From Sistotremastrum niveocremeum HHB9708 (taxonomy: Eukaryota > Basidiomycota > Agaricomycetes > Sistotremastrales > Sistotremastraceae), in contig KV419401.1 in assembly GCA_001630475.1 (NCBI GenBank), positions 748,468 to 811,602 on the forward strand: a DNA stretch of 63,135 nt, in the 5' to 3' direction. The notes under the pieces are model-generated. The model worked only from the letters and a program-made list of their open reading frames with translations. It made no database searches and was not told where the DNA came from. Made by a program: the position numbers and the translations under genes. This document shows positions 9,674 to 22,237 of the stretch, piece after piece. The stretch's first letter is position 1; the number at the start of each line of letters is the position of its first letter.

Positions 9674-10342
9674 CTATGGTAGGCGCAATCTGCAATCGGG
9701 CCCTAATCTGCAATTGGCCCTCTGGCAACCGCAATTTTTGTCCGGAAGGGACTGGATTTTTTTCTAGATGAGACAAGGGTTGCACCAAATGATGACAGAA
9801 AGCCGGAGACTTTTTGAGAGCTTGTGGACGAGTTGGCACGCGTTCATTGCGGCACGACCAAATTTCGCCCTCCGAAGAAGCGCGTCACACCCCTCTAGCA
9901 TTTACCACAGGGAGCGGATTTTTTTGAGATTCCGTACTTACTATCGTATGATGCTGTTTCAAATTATCATGCAATTACCCTGTTCATTTTGCTTCTGTGT
10001 GTCTCGAGCCATGAATGCCAGGCCCGAGCGTGACAGTATGGGCTTGTTGCAACTCCGCTCCCGCGGGTCGGCAGCCGAGCTCTGTGACGTGCCGCCCGCG
10101 TTGTGAATTTTTCTGGCTTTTTGTCACGCGTGACGAAGAATTGCAGATTGCTGTTTTCGCGACACCCCCTCACTTGCACGCGTCTTTCGCGCCCTCTCTT
10201 CCCCTTAAAAATCAGATAAATTCATATTCCTCTATTTGAGAGTGAATTGCATACATCCCGCGAAAGTCCGAGAAATAAAGTGAGGAAATCATGCCACAGT
10301 TGGCGGAATGCTGAAAACGATTGCAGATTGCGCCTACCATAG
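9674..10342. mobile_element. 669-bp TA-flanked MITE (Tc1/mariner-like)
   Basis: A 25-bp inverted terminal repeat (CTATGGTAGGCGCAATCTGC at the left, its complement GCAGATTGCGCCTACCATAG at the right) is flanked by TA dinucleotides at 9672-9673 and 10343-10344. A TA target duplication is the hallmark of Tc1/mariner-type elements. Near the left end the CAATCTGCAAT word is repeated (AATCTGCAATTGGCC). Open frames inside are short and do not resemble a DDE transposase. Confidence 0.75.
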
Positions 10343-10344
10343 TA

Positions 10345-12269
10345 CCAAGTTTGTCACAACACAACATGTCGATTTTTTCGCTTTACCTCATTCAATGAGG
10401 CGATGTGGTGATACTGGGATATAAGTTCACAATCTTACATGTGCATCATGCCGTTCTGTTCGTCTCTCGCCATCCCTGAGGGAGTGAATGTGGTCTGCAC
10501 AGTTTCTCAACTTGAACATCGAGACCAGTGATTGACGGCGCTGTCGCAATCACTGGCCTTGAAAACCCGTGGGCCAGCAAATCATTAGGTCGCTCAAGTA
10601 TCCTTCCATCCCTGCTTGGAAGAAAGGGAGGAAATGATATCTAGAGGTTACAAGGACTGCGCGCGAGATGCAAGGCGGGAAGTGATCAGCGCAAGGATCA
10701 GCGCAGCGCTTCCGAAATTCGGATCCGACCTCTTTCCTGCTCTTCACGCACACCCAAACACGCTATCGCCGGTACTACCTTCAAGCTCTCGCATGCTGCT
10801 AGACGTGTTCACAAATGGGAATCTACGTAAGTTTTTTTCCAAGATCTGATAGATTCCCGAAGCCACATCCCCTTGCATGCCACCAGTACTGAGTGAAAGG
10901 GAAAGGGAGAGAGCACCGCGACGAAGATGATATCGCGCACTGGCACTGGCAGGATGACGACAAGAAAGTCTTGTACAGTTTCTTCCTGTACCGCTTAGAC
11001 GGAGGTCGGGGCAGGTGCAGGATTAGACGTGGCAAGGGCGGCGGGACATTTTCTTTGTTAGATTCGAGTTGAAGTTGGTATGGGGTGTCTGTTGGGTGGG
11101 TGGGTTAGTGGTGCGTTGCTGATGAGGAGAGGTGAGAGATAGGTTACAATGAGAACCGTGTGCTGTCTGCGGTTGAGGTGAGTAGTTTTCGAATCTTTGT
11201 CTTTTATCTCATCGCTTTCAGGACTCGAAATCTCGAATATCCAGAACCCATGTCGTCTATCTGTCTATCTGTCCACCTGACTCAATCTCTTACCTCAAAG
11301 CACCAATTTCCACTTGAACTCAAGTCGAAGCGAGCCGAATAAGAAGACACAAAGGAGAGGAAGACAGTCGCAACAATAGCTTGTGGTCTGGTGGTCTGGC
11401 ATTCTAGCTGTCTCTCTCGCTTTCTGGGCTCGCGTCTTCATGGTCTCCGTGACGATATCTTGCGTCTTCAAGACCTTTCTTTGCGTTATACTGTGCACCT
11501 TCCCGAGCGTTCCAGTTCCTCGCGTCTCTGCTCGTCTCTGCTCTGCCTCGGTACCCGCGTCTACAGCAACACGCTCATTCCCTAGACCATAGAATCTCAA
11601 TTTATTCCGTCAATCTCATCAACCTCGATCCCACGTCGTTGACATATAGGAGCTTATCCGACGTCAATCTCAAAATCACCTCGAGCTAGAATCAACGCAA
11701 AAGCGACAACGTAATGCATCAATTATGATCTACCACTTTTACTGTCAATTCTTCCATGCGGGACGTGTAGCCACAGCGGACCTCGACTTTGTCTTTGGAC
11801 TCTTTACCGACCTCAGAGTAGGACCTAGAAGACCTGGCATGCCATCGCTTATGAGACAGTACGTGTTGATTGTATGAGAACCGGAGGGACCTCATCCCCC
11901 CGCGGCTTCTCATACTAGTGCCAGTACTAGCACTACTACCAATATTGAAGCGATGTCAATGTCACCCGCCTCCGAGGATTTGCAAACGACACTAGAATAA
12001 CCACGCCTACAGTAGAAAATAGAAGTCCATCACTATTTCTTTAGATATTCAGATATTCATGAATCACTAGTCACTAGTACATTTTCACAATACTTCTCAC
12101 ATGTATCTATACCTATCGCTATTTATTTAGTATTCATCCTTCTTCCTGATCTTCCTCCCTGAATTTGACTTTATTCTTCTTCGCCCTTTGCTTTGCTTTG
12201 CTTTGTCTCATTTATATCACCCCGAAACCGAAACGTATCACCCGAGTCCGTATCACCGAAACGAAACAA
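10345..12269. other. 1.9 kb without recognisable gene
   Basis: Open frames of up to about 100 codons on both strands overlap one another and show no known domain. Some pyrimidine-rich and ACTAG-type repeats occur near 11900-12090. An undetected multi-exon gene is possible. Confidence 0.4.
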
Positions 12270-14926
12270 TTAGTTAGAGAGGGAACGGATCTTCTGGATG
12301 ATAGCTGGAATGAAAGAGGAAAGTCAGTAAAAGCGCGAAGGGATGAACGTGCGAAGGAGTGTAGGCGTGAAAGCGCGAATAAAAGGATAGAGGAATATCA
12401 TAACCGACGAAGTCACGGTCAAAGAGTAGAGGACAAAGAGAAAAGGGGCGAAAGCAGGGTAGATGAACACAGGAAAGGAGACAAGAACCGAGAAAGTGAA
12501 GAAGAAAAACGTACATTGAGGATCCAAATGCTGATGCGGAATCTGTTCCGTGAGCCCTCCACATCCTTCATGTATAACGCCCATATAGGCATATTTGGGA
12601 GTGAGCTGACGTTCGAGGAGCCATGTGCCGAATTTGGAGCCCAACTATATTGGTTCATTTTTAGTTATGACTGGAAAAGGGTGGAGGAAGAAGGGACTTA
12701 CGCCTGTCTTTTGGTTGAATGATTCGACGACGATGACGAATGGTGATGTTCCGACTTTGCGGATTGTCTGCACAGACACGTATCAGTATCCATTCCCACG
12801 GACGAAGAACAAATATAGGAAGACGAAGGCGGAAGTAGGAGGGGGGAAGGGGAGGAGGGAGAGAGAATAACGGGAAGGAGAGAAAGAGGAGAATAGAACG
12901 CACCTGCTCATCGACCAAATTAAGCGTACTCTTATTAACCAACCCAACATCCAACCCCTCCTGCCTAACCCTCAAAACCGCATCATGTGCCCTATACACC
13001 ATATCCCCAAAAGCAACCACATATCCCTTGCTTCCCTCAAGAATAACATCATCCTTCCCCGGCTCGAATTTATACCCATCCCCAAAGAATTTAGATCCGT
13101 CAGGTTTAAGGATCCAGGGGACTTTGGCACGGGTTGAGAATATGAATCGGAGGCCTTTTTCGAAGAATATGCGCGCGATTATGGCGTCCATTTGGGCGGC
13201 GTCGGCGGGGAAGTAGAGCCATGATTGGACGTCGGAGAGGCCGTTGTCTGCGAAGAAGGACTATTCCCTTTCAGTAACCATCCTCCCAATCCAAGACCAA
13301 ATACTCACGTTGATACTGCAACCAAATCAGCACGAGAAGAAAAGAAAAAGAGGAAGAGGAACGCACCCAAAATGACAAGTATTATCCGCCATCTCATCCA
13401 CCCCCGAATGCGAAAAATGACAAAGCACATTACAATAATTCAATCTCGCCATCGTCACTTCCGAAATGATCATCTCCAAGAACGCGGAGAAAGTAGAAAA
13501 GACGCCGAATTTATCTTTATCGAAGCCGAAGCCTGCGGCTGCGGAGAAGTTGCCTCGTTCCATTATTCCGGAGGGGAGGAATACTTCGGGGTGTTTTTGG
13601 TGGATTACTTTGAGGCCTGTTGAGCCTTCTAGATCGCCTGTTCATTTGTTAGTTAGGATGGGAAGGGGGAGAATATGGGAGGAGGGGGGACGTACTGTCG
13701 ATGACGAGGACTTTCTTGGCGGCTTCTTCCTTTGAAAGACCATCCAAGACTCTCGATACAGCTTCACCGAACTCAACACGATTAGCAGCCAACTCCTTCG
13801 TCGAGCCAATATAGAGATAAGGATTCGGATCCGGCTTGATATTCGTCAGAATATCAACGACGGATTGAGGATATCCTTTTCCGCGGAGATATTCCACAGC
13901 GATCTTGACAGGAATCGCATCGTGTCCATGAGAGCTCCCCTCGAGACCTTTAATACCCGGACACATCGGCCTCTTGTTAATAAGTGCCGCAGGTCCTTCA
14001 TAATTCAAAATCTCCACAAATCCACTCCAAAGCGAATCGAGATCTTCTCCATCCGCACGAACGACTTTCAATCCATGTCCTTCCAGCGTCTTGCCTACAT
14101 CGTATCCTTTAAGATATTCAGAAGGATGGCCGGCGATAGTGACGTCGTTATCGTCTATTATGAGTTTGACGTTGAGAGATTGGGCGACGGCGAGACGGGC
14201 GGCTTCGGCGTCGTTGCCTTCTTGTTGGGAACCGTCTGAGCCGAGACAGAATATTACTTTGGACTTGTTGGCGAGGGCGACGCCGTTGACGAGAGGCCAC
14301 ATGTGTCCTAGACGCCCTGAACTGAATTTCACACCGGGTGTGAGACCCAACTACAAACGTGCGTCATCGCCCCATCCCACCCAAATATTTTGAAAAGAAA
14401 AAGAAATACCTCGGGGTGTCCGGGGAGCTTAGAATTGGCTTGACGATAATGCAAGAGATGTTCGGCGGGGAGATCACCGGAGAGAGCTGAGAGGAGGTAT
14501 TGAGTTGCGACTCTGTGTCCTGCTTCGTCGAATACGACCGGATGGAATTTCTCGGAATGCTCGAATAGAGCTAACAAGATTGCGAGTTCGGGGACGGTAT
14601 CGTAGGGACCGCCTGTGTGGCCTGATACACCGCGCGCTGCGCCTGTTGCTGTGAAGAGGACTATGGCATCGCGGAAGAGGTTGATGTTGGCTATTCCAAT
14701 CCGATTTAATACGCATTGTTCCCGGTATACACTATGGTAAAGGTACGGACCTGTAAGAGCAGATTTTTGCTCAGAAGTAAGCTGTGTCTTAGTCGGATCA
14801 AGCGCGATCCTAGAGAGAGATAATAGAGATAAAGATAACAATCAGTAAGTACGCTTCGTGATCCAAACCCTCTAGCACTCACTTTTTATATTTCTTAAGA
14901 TCAATCGGGAACTCCTCCAAACTCAT
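12270..14926 (-). CDS. transketolase-family thiamine-diphosphate enzyme
   Basis: Ten exons (14883-14926, 14751-14809, 14410-14690, 13696-14350, 13367-13637, 13309-13315, 12904-13260, 12702-12767, 12515-12644, 12270-12304) total 1905 nt and encode 634 residues from MSLEEFPIDLKKYKK to KIRSLSN. The N-terminal domain has the conserved GHTGGPYDTVPE block. The diphosphate-binding motif runs from GSDGSQQEGNDAEAARLA (about residue 165) to LIIDDND (about 197). A pyrimidine domain follows (VLVIDSDLEGSTG, HSGVDEMADNTCHFG), then a C-terminal domain (VGTSPFVIVVESFNQKTG). Family members transfer two-carbon ketol units between sugar phosphates in the cytosol. Whether this one is a pentose-phosphate transketolase or a dihydroxyacetone-synthase-like enzyme cannot be told from the sequence. 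One exon is only 7 nt long. Confidence 0.9.
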
Positions 14927-15263
14927 CGTTGTCGTTGTTGGTAGTGAGGAGTAAAGATCAAAGGTGGGGACACGGATGACGAGGCGCCGCGTAGATTCGA
15001 AAACTTATATGTAAATCCACGACTCAGGGTCCATTTCCGGACCCTCCGATCTTTGCCGAGGATTCTATATCGGGAAGGTTTGTCACGCGGAGTTCAGAGC
15101 GATCATCTCCTTGGAGAAAGGAGCGGATAGGGAAAGTATCTGAGTTAGTCACTCTCTGCATTCTGAGTCGCTAGGTGGGCTGAGGAGGACGGTTGGATCT
15201 TTCATTGTATCCCGATATTCGGCGATTTTATTATTACATTACATTATGAGTCTTACTACTAGC
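14927..15263. promoter_or_regulatory. upstream region of the transketolase gene
   Basis: This 337-bp interval separates the transketolase start from the stop of the next minus-strand gene, so it must hold the transketolase promoter and the 3' end of the mannosidase gene. I see no clear TATA box or known operator. Confidence 0.4.
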
Positions 15264-18200
15264 TCAAGTGGAGAGGAACTTGCGCACGTCGACGGTGACC
15301 CAACTGTCCCTGCTCGACCTGCATCAAATCACATCAGCATCTTCCACACAATAATAGCAAGAAAGGAAAGTCTCACCGGTCACTCGACTCCGTAGTCCCA
15401 CTACTAGTAGAAGAAGTATCAACGATCAATTTAACAGTAACCACCTGGAACCCTCTGAACGGAATCTCATACACAGCATCTCCACTTCCACTTCCATCAT
15501 AATCGACACTATCTCCATCCGTCCCCCTTGTCCTTCCTTCCCTCCTTCCTTCCGCCCCTGCACCCGATCCCTGTCCAATCGAGCTTCCTCCTGCGGAAGA
15601 AGCGAGTAATCGAACTCCCTCACCCTCCTCATCTTCCAAAAGACCCGTCACGAACACCTTCTTCACTCCAACCCTTCCCGACACGCGCAACCGCGCACTC
15701 GCATGTCCTCCATACGCTTCATAAAGCCTCAATACCACCGACTTCTCTCCTCCTTTCTCTTGGAGGGAATAAGTATCAAAGTCGTCGTCTCCGCGCTTAA
15801 TGGTTTCGAGTATGACATTCGGTGCACCTTCCACCTTGAATGGAACGTTCTTCGCATTCATGCTTTGAGTGTTGGGGGTGGTCGTTGCGGGGATGAATCG
15901 TACTATATGCTGTTGTGTAAGCGAGAGTTACCCCGATGTGAAGGATATTACCGTGAAGAGGAGAATTGAAGAAATGAGCAGCGATAGGAACGTCGGATTC
16001 AAGGAACGATCCAACATGCGGCATAACAGCCCATGCGAATTCGTGTTTCCCTGGTAATGCAAGGTGTTAGATCTTCATATCGTTGTTCGTTGACGAGAAT
16101 CGGAGAGAAGGGAGAGGAAGAAGGAAAGCAAAGCAAAGTAAGAGGCGCATATACGATGATGAAAACGACGCTGAAGAACGAAACGACGAAATCAAGTCGA
16201 AGAAAACGGAATGGGATGGAATAAGTGTGTAAACCGATGGACGACGAAGAGAACGAAGATTAACAAGAGTCAGCGTCAGAGTTAGACACAGGTAAACATC
16301 CGAGGCGAAGAATATGAATGTGATACAAGGCAGGGCAAGGGTTGGTAAGAGATAAGCAAGGAAAAGTAAAGTAAGAAACGCATATACAACGACGAACGAT
16401 GAATAAACCGACGCGCACGAACGAAACCAAGAGATAAGTCGAAGAAAAGGAAATGGAACGAGCATGCGCGACGATGAACGATGAAAGATGAAGAGAACGA
16501 AGATTGACAAGAATCGGAGGCGGGGGAAGATGCAAACGCAAGGCGAAGCCGAGACCAGAAACGACAAGACAGACGACCGAGCGAGCAGGAGAGTGCGCAA
16601 CGATCGACGGCGAAGAAAATGAGAAGCGGGAGCGAGGAAGACGCCAGACGAAGCAAAGACAAAAGAAGACAAGGTAGGGCAAGGTAAGGTAGGAGAAGCA
16701 TGTGCGTCCACGAACGATGAAGGAAAAAGAGGCGCAACGAGAATCAGATGCGAAACCAAGGGGAGAGGCGAAAAGATAAGACCAGGAAAGCTAAGACAGG
16801 AAAAGACGATGCGGGCAAGAAAGAGAGGTGCGGAACGATAAATGATGAAGAAAAAGACGCGCAACGAGAATCGAAAGCCGAAGTGTAAACCCGACACGAA
16901 AAAGCAAGTCGGGGAGAAAGAAAAGAAAAAGCAAGACGAAGAAAATGTAATGCATTAGGGTGCGTAACGATGAATGATGACGATTCAGAATACGAAGATC
17001 GACGAGAATCGCAAATGGAAGCAGATAGACGCGACGATAAGAGAAGAAAAGAAAAGGCAAGAAAGGACGGTGCGTAGCGCTTGGCGATGATGCATGATGC
17101 ATGATGAAGAAACGAAGGGTCGACGAGAATCGACAAGAATCGGGCGGAAGGATAGGTAGATGCGAGGTGATAAGGGCAAGGCAGGGTAAACTAAAGGAAG
17201 GGTAAAAGAAGCAAGTGCGATCATCAACAACGAAGTAACTGATGAACGCCAAACATAAAGGGCAGAAGCGCAAGAACGACGTGACGAAGCAAGTCGAAGA
17301 GACGGGATAGCAAGGCAAGGCAAGGGAGGAGAATGGTGCGCAACGACGCACGATGAAGATTACGAAATCGGCGAAAATCGACGAGAGTCGAACGCGAAGG
17401 AGAAGAGGCGAATCGGAGGCAAAAGAAGGAAGCCAAACGATGAACGATCAAAAAAAGAGAATTGAGAACGAGATTCGGAAGCGCAAGCCAAAGAACAACA
17501 CAAGAACGGAGTCGAAAAAGCAACTCGTCGAAAATAGAAGCCAGAAAAAAATGACAAGGTAAGGAATAAAATGAAGAAAGTAACGCACCCTGATCCTGCT
17601 CCGCATCCGGCGCAGTAGCACCCCTCAACAACGACATACTCAATACATTCCCATGACACGCAAATCCATATTTCGATTCCGAAAGTAAAGCTACGCCGTA
17701 CCCGTATTCGCTCAGATCTGCGTACTGTTATGTGTCAGTTTTGATTTTGTCGACTAGGAGAGGCGAGGATGTAAGGAAGAATGGATTCGGTTGAGAAAAG
17801 AAGACGGAGGAGGAGGGGGAGGGGGAGGAGTGGGGAGGGGAGAGGGAGGAGGAAATACCTTGTGTCCGCAAACTTCGAACTTGGCCATATCAAGCGCCGT
17901 ATTCTTATGCGTAGGTCTGGAGACGTGACCCCATGGTACTTCGTACGTTGCATTGTCGTTATGGATATTCAGGGGAATTTCAACTGTCGTTTAGCGTCAG
18001 TATCGGCGTTCGGGGCGATTTAGCATGAGCATAACGAGTGACGAAGAAAGCGGTACGAGTGGAGATGAGGGGAGGAAGGGGAAAGAACGGAAAAAGAGGG
18101 AGGGAATGAGGGAATGGGACGTACATTTCAGACACTCATGACGCTGATGCCAATCTACTTTCGCATCAAAAGTAAAGAAAGACCTCGAGTTCTCCTTCAA

Positions 18201-21200
18201 CGTCGCTACCAACACCGAGGCCAATCAGTGTCTCATCTTCCGCCTAAAGCTTTGAACACACCGGTTATCGCGTCCAACGAGATCTACGAAATTCATCATG
18301 AGCTTAAGCGAATGAGGAGACGAGAATGAGGGGAGGGGGAGAATGGGGAGGAAGGGAGGAAGGGAGGAAGGGAGGAAGGGATAGGGGGAGGACGCACAGT
18401 AATACTAATAGTCGTACCCCCATAACTAGCCTCAGCGATCAACGATGCCCTAACAGGCCCATTTTCAGCGATTGAGATGTTCGAGAATGCAATTGGGTGA
18501 GGCGTCTCAAGGTGGTGGATCTCGATATCTAGTCACTTGAGTGAGTATTTCTTGTTCATATGGAAGAGAGGCATGGAAGGGGACGTACCCCATGCATCCC
18601 AGTAATTAGGTCGATCATTGTACCAGATCAATCCACCTGATTCACCATCAGGAATGAGCTCCCTCCTACACAACACGAACAAACTTTAGTGAGCGAACGA
18701 AGAAAGCCGCAAAGATGGAGTAGACTGACCCAAGGACGACATCGATCAGACTCGTAATCCTCCCCTCCTCAATGGTCAACTGCACGTTCGAATTCCCTAA
18801 CACGAATTTATCGCCTTCGGTCCATGCTACCCCTCTCACATCAGCTTCCCTCAAAACAATTAAGGGACAAGAAATGTACCAGATGCAGGTTTGATATCGG
18901 CGAACAAGCCTCTCGGTGCGACGACTCCTGCGCCTTCAGAAGCGGAAGAATCCATCAAATAATACCCCACATTCCCATCCTTAGAAATCTGCACTGCTTC
19001 GCCTCTCATCCCATTTCCTTTGACACCAGTACCGAGAGGAAGACCAATAACAGCACGCCGAGCGAAAGGGAGAGTATTGTACCCTATTATCGAACCTTTA
19101 TCCGAGGACTCGGGGAGAGATGAGGAGGAAGGGGAGAAGGGGAGGGAGATGGAAGAAGGGAAGAGAGCTTGGAATGCTTCTTCGAGAATTTGATGGCCTG
19201 CTTTTGATACTTCCGCGTAGAGCTTTTCAGCGTCGTCGTAGACCATTCCACTATCATATGGTCAGATGCGTCGGTCGAGTGATGAGGGATGACGTACATT
19301 GCTGATCCGGGGAGGACTGAGTTCATAGCTATGATTAGCGACGATTAAAGATTACCGGAGAGGTAGCATACCATCATGGACTACGCATTTGATTAGATCG
19401 AAGACACAATATGATAGACGAAAGCTCACATTGATTCAACAACACCTTCTCCCACGCATCATCAATCTTGCTCTTCGGATATATATACCCTTCTTTCCCG
19501 AATAACGAAGCCAGAGTCGCAACATGCTACATCCGAGACCAACCTTCAGAATCAACACGTAACAGAAGGCGAAGTGGGAGAACGAACCTCGACGTCACGG
19601 AGGAGGATCTCGGATTTCCTGTTACCTTTCTTGATCGAGCCTGGTACCAGTCAGTACTTTGATCTGAGTTGGAAGAGGCGAGGGTTCAAACCATGCGAAG
19701 TGTACGTGCCACGATGGAACTAGTGAATAACCTTACGTAAGCCGGAGCACTGGACGAACGTGAACACTGCGTACCTCGAGATAGAGTTCGCCGTGCCTAT
19801 TCAACACACGTCAAAAGTGGAAGCTTGGGAAAGAATAGCGAGGACGTACCAATTGGGCAGAACTTTACCTGCCTTACTACTCTCATCCAAATGGTCGAAG
19901 AAATCGTCTACTGAGTATCCCATATTCACAACTGGCAATTCACGCGATTCATTTGTCGCTGCGCGGATACGACGGAGCTATCCAGTCTCATGAGCATCGG
20001 CGAAATGAGGGCGGAGAGGGGTACGAACGTTCTCTAACATCTTGGAGAGAGGGCCGCCTCCGCCGTCGCCGTTTCCGAATACGAGAAGGGAGGTTTGGCT
20101 TGATTCGAGGTTCTAAATATATATTGTCAGCTGAGAATATAATAGAGGGAGGGTTAAGAAGACCTTATGGTTGTGAATTCCTTTTTGGATATCTCCGACT
20201 GTTGCTTGAGCCGTATATGTATCTGCCGTCATCGTAAATCCTTCGATAGAACCAAAGAGATAACAATGACGAACCGACTGGAGTCATGTGGCATAGTATT
20301 TGAGTTCCGTCGATACCGACCCAGTTGAATGTTGAATGTGGGAAGACGTTGCTAGTGTATTGTTAGATATATGAACTTGGTTGAGGGCGGCAGATTCCTA
20401 CATGTTATTCCTAGGGAGTGTTAGACTAGGATTATGATAGGAAAGATGTGACGTACCATGAGAGCTTCTGGGTGAAGAAATGTTTCATTCCAGCGCTTCG
20501 GATGATCTGAGGGAGAGCACCGTTAAGGCCAAATGAGTCGGGCAGCCTGCACCGCATGACGAACTTCAGTACGGACGCGTATACGAAGAAGAATGGAATC
20601 ATACCATGCCGTTTCGCATCTCTTTCCAAACCGACTCTCGAAATACCTTTGACCGAAAATCATCTGTCTCGCAAAAGCCTCTCCAGAAGGCATATTTCCA
20701 TCATGTTCGACCCACGCTCCACCAACAGGTTGAAATTGTCCCGAGATAATCTTCTCCTTCACCTTCTCGAATAGTTTCGGATAGAGCTGTTCGAGCCATT
20801 TGAATTGCTGAGCCGAGCTACATGTAAAGCGATGCTCGGGATAGCGTTCCATGAGATCGACTTGGGTAGACCATGATCGGGCGACTTTTTGTTGGGTGGA
20901 GCTGTAGGGCCAAAGCCAGGCCGTGTCGATGTGACAATGACCAATTCCCCAAACTTGCGCCGTCTTCTCTCCCTCATCATACACCTTCGCACCCTTCTCC
21001 GCCCACCCCTCCCCAAACACCTGTTCCGCAGCCTTCCTCGCCTTCCCAACACTCTTCAAATCCCCCGAATCAAAGATATTCAATATCTCATTAGCAACTT
21101 TGAGCGCTTTATTCTGAATGATGGAGTTGCCGGGAAGACTCTGAGTAAGTTCTTTAAGAGTTTGAAAGTCCCAGAGAAGATGCCATGCTTCTTGATTAGG

Positions 21201-21988
21201 GACGACAAGGTCGGCTGAATCGAGAGTGTAGTATCTGTTCATGTCGGGAGGTTCGATCGTGTCGCCGTTCCAGGGGACACCGAACATTCCGTTACAGCTT
21301 GATTCGATGACGAATTCGTGAGTGCCTTTCTTGCGGTCGGAGAGGGGGATGATGTATTCGACGCGACGATCGCCTCCGTATCCTCCTGTTATGCCTTGGA
21401 GAGGTGTTCCTTCGGTTGAGAATATCATTGCTTCGCATCCCGGGTCAAACTCGACTGAATGGCCATTAGATATCGTTTGCATGAGGAGACTAGTCGACGT
21501 ACATTGAACGCGTTCGTATTTGGTCCAGTCTGATGGGATGTGCACGGTCACTTTCCACCAATGATTCGACTATGAACAAAATCAGCTGGGTAAGTCCTTA
21601 CGTTAAACCAAAGTACTGACCCCTAGAGTCCATGTCAGCCCCAATTTGAAATGTGCTGGATAGTAAATGACTCACAGGAAGGTCCAAACCTATCTCCCTT
21701 CTTAGCAGGTTTGAACTTCTGCTTCACGGCCTCATCAAACGAAGGCTTCGTCAATCCAGGCGCACTCCAGACTTGAAGCTTAACATGCTTCTCATCATCA
21801 AGTCGATGCGTGAACAAAGCCGAAGACAAATTAACAGAGGAGTAATGTCCTCCAACGAACTGATCAAGACGACCTTGAGTCAATGACTTGACCCATTTGG
21901 CGCCTGGTTTCAAATTGAGCTCTGCATAGGATGCAGCTGTCTGGACTGTTTCCGGAGGTGGATGGTGGTGATGGTGGTGATGAGCCAT
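15264..21988 (-). CDS. GH38 alpha-mannosidase (Ams1-type, cytosol/vacuole)
   Basis: Twenty-seven exons, from 21676-21988 to 15264-15318, sum to 3645 nt and encode 1214 residues. The protein starts MAHHHHHHH, and the early part reads LNLKPGAKWVKSLTQGRLDQF. The GH38 catalytic core contains GIGHCHIDTAWLWPYSS near residue 300 (the Asp is the nucleophile region of the family), then FGLNGALPQIIRSAGMKHFF and FNWVGIDGTQILCHMTPVDTY. The C-terminal beta domains include GFACHGNV and APDAEQDQGKHEF. There is no signal peptide, as expected for the Ams1 type, which degrades free oligomannosides in cytosol or vacuole. Unusual points are a probable 2-nt exon (21621-21622), two 9-nt exons (20402-20410, 19372-19380) and a 1538-bp intron. 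An upstream in-frame start at 22084 would add 32 residues. Confidence 0.92.
16051..17588. repeat. 1538-bp intron filled with degenerate purine-rich tandem repeat
   Basis: This intron of the mannosidase gene splits the codons of APDAEQDQ|GKHEF and has normal GT and AG borders on the minus strand. It is about 25-30 times longer than most other introns in the window. The plus strand is highly purine-rich. The word GAAGATTGACGAGAATCG and close variants recur about eight times (near 16093, 16254, 16499, 16737, 16867, 16997, 17112 and 17355), interleaved with AACGATGAACGATGAAGA-type words. Long Leu/Ser/Phe-rich minus-strand open frames here result from the low-complexity composition. Confidence 0.8.
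18346..18381. repeat. GGAAGGGA microsatellite in an intron
   Basis: About four tandem copies of an 8-bp GGGAGGAA unit lie in an intron of the mannosidase gene, between the exons 18262-18283 and 18398-18528. Confidence 0.75.
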
Positions 21989-22237
21989 CGCTGGTGAACT
22001 GACGAGTTCAAGTTGAAGCTCCTGACGTGGGAAGGCGCTGGTCGATAGCTGCCCCGAGCCCCTGACTCCTGATCGTGGGAACATCTATATCGGGATGCTT
22101 ATGCAATGCCGAATGCCGAAACTCAACCCTAACCCTAACCTTCAACTTCGCTCTCACCAGGTGTCAAAGACCTTCATACCTGAGCAGACTCAAACTGACG
22201 TGTTGAACGTGCCTGCAGGCTCTAAATTCCATATCCA
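21989..22237. promoter_or_regulatory. divergent promoter region with telomere-like repeats
   Basis: This 249-bp interval lies between the starts of the minus-strand mannosidase and the plus-strand F-box gene, so it must serve both. Bases 22124-22142 contain three CCCTAA-type units, the fungal telomere motif. Such short interstitial copies are often binding sites for Myb/telobox or Rap1-like factors, but that role is only a possibility here. Confidence 0.45.

Noticed and set aside
9768-10106. A 112-codon open frame
   Set aside because: It lies completely inside the TA-flanked MITE and shows no domain.
12165-12722. A 185-codon plus-strand open frame rich in Arg, Glu and Lys
   Set aside because: It runs antisense over the last exons and introns of the transketolase gene, whose exon chain sums to a multiple of three and carries clear motifs.
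16067-17351. Long minus-strand open frames rich in Leu, Ser and Phe that look like a membrane protein
   Set aside because: They lie wholly inside an intron of the mannosidase gene and repeat the same low-complexity words in several frames, so they reflect the purine-rich repeat and not a gene.
21989-22084. Upstream in-frame start of the mannosidase (MFPRSGVRGSG...)
   Set aside because: The downstream start MAHHHHHHH leads directly into the conserved LNLKPGAKWVKSLTQ block. The upstream extension is not needed, though it cannot be excluded.
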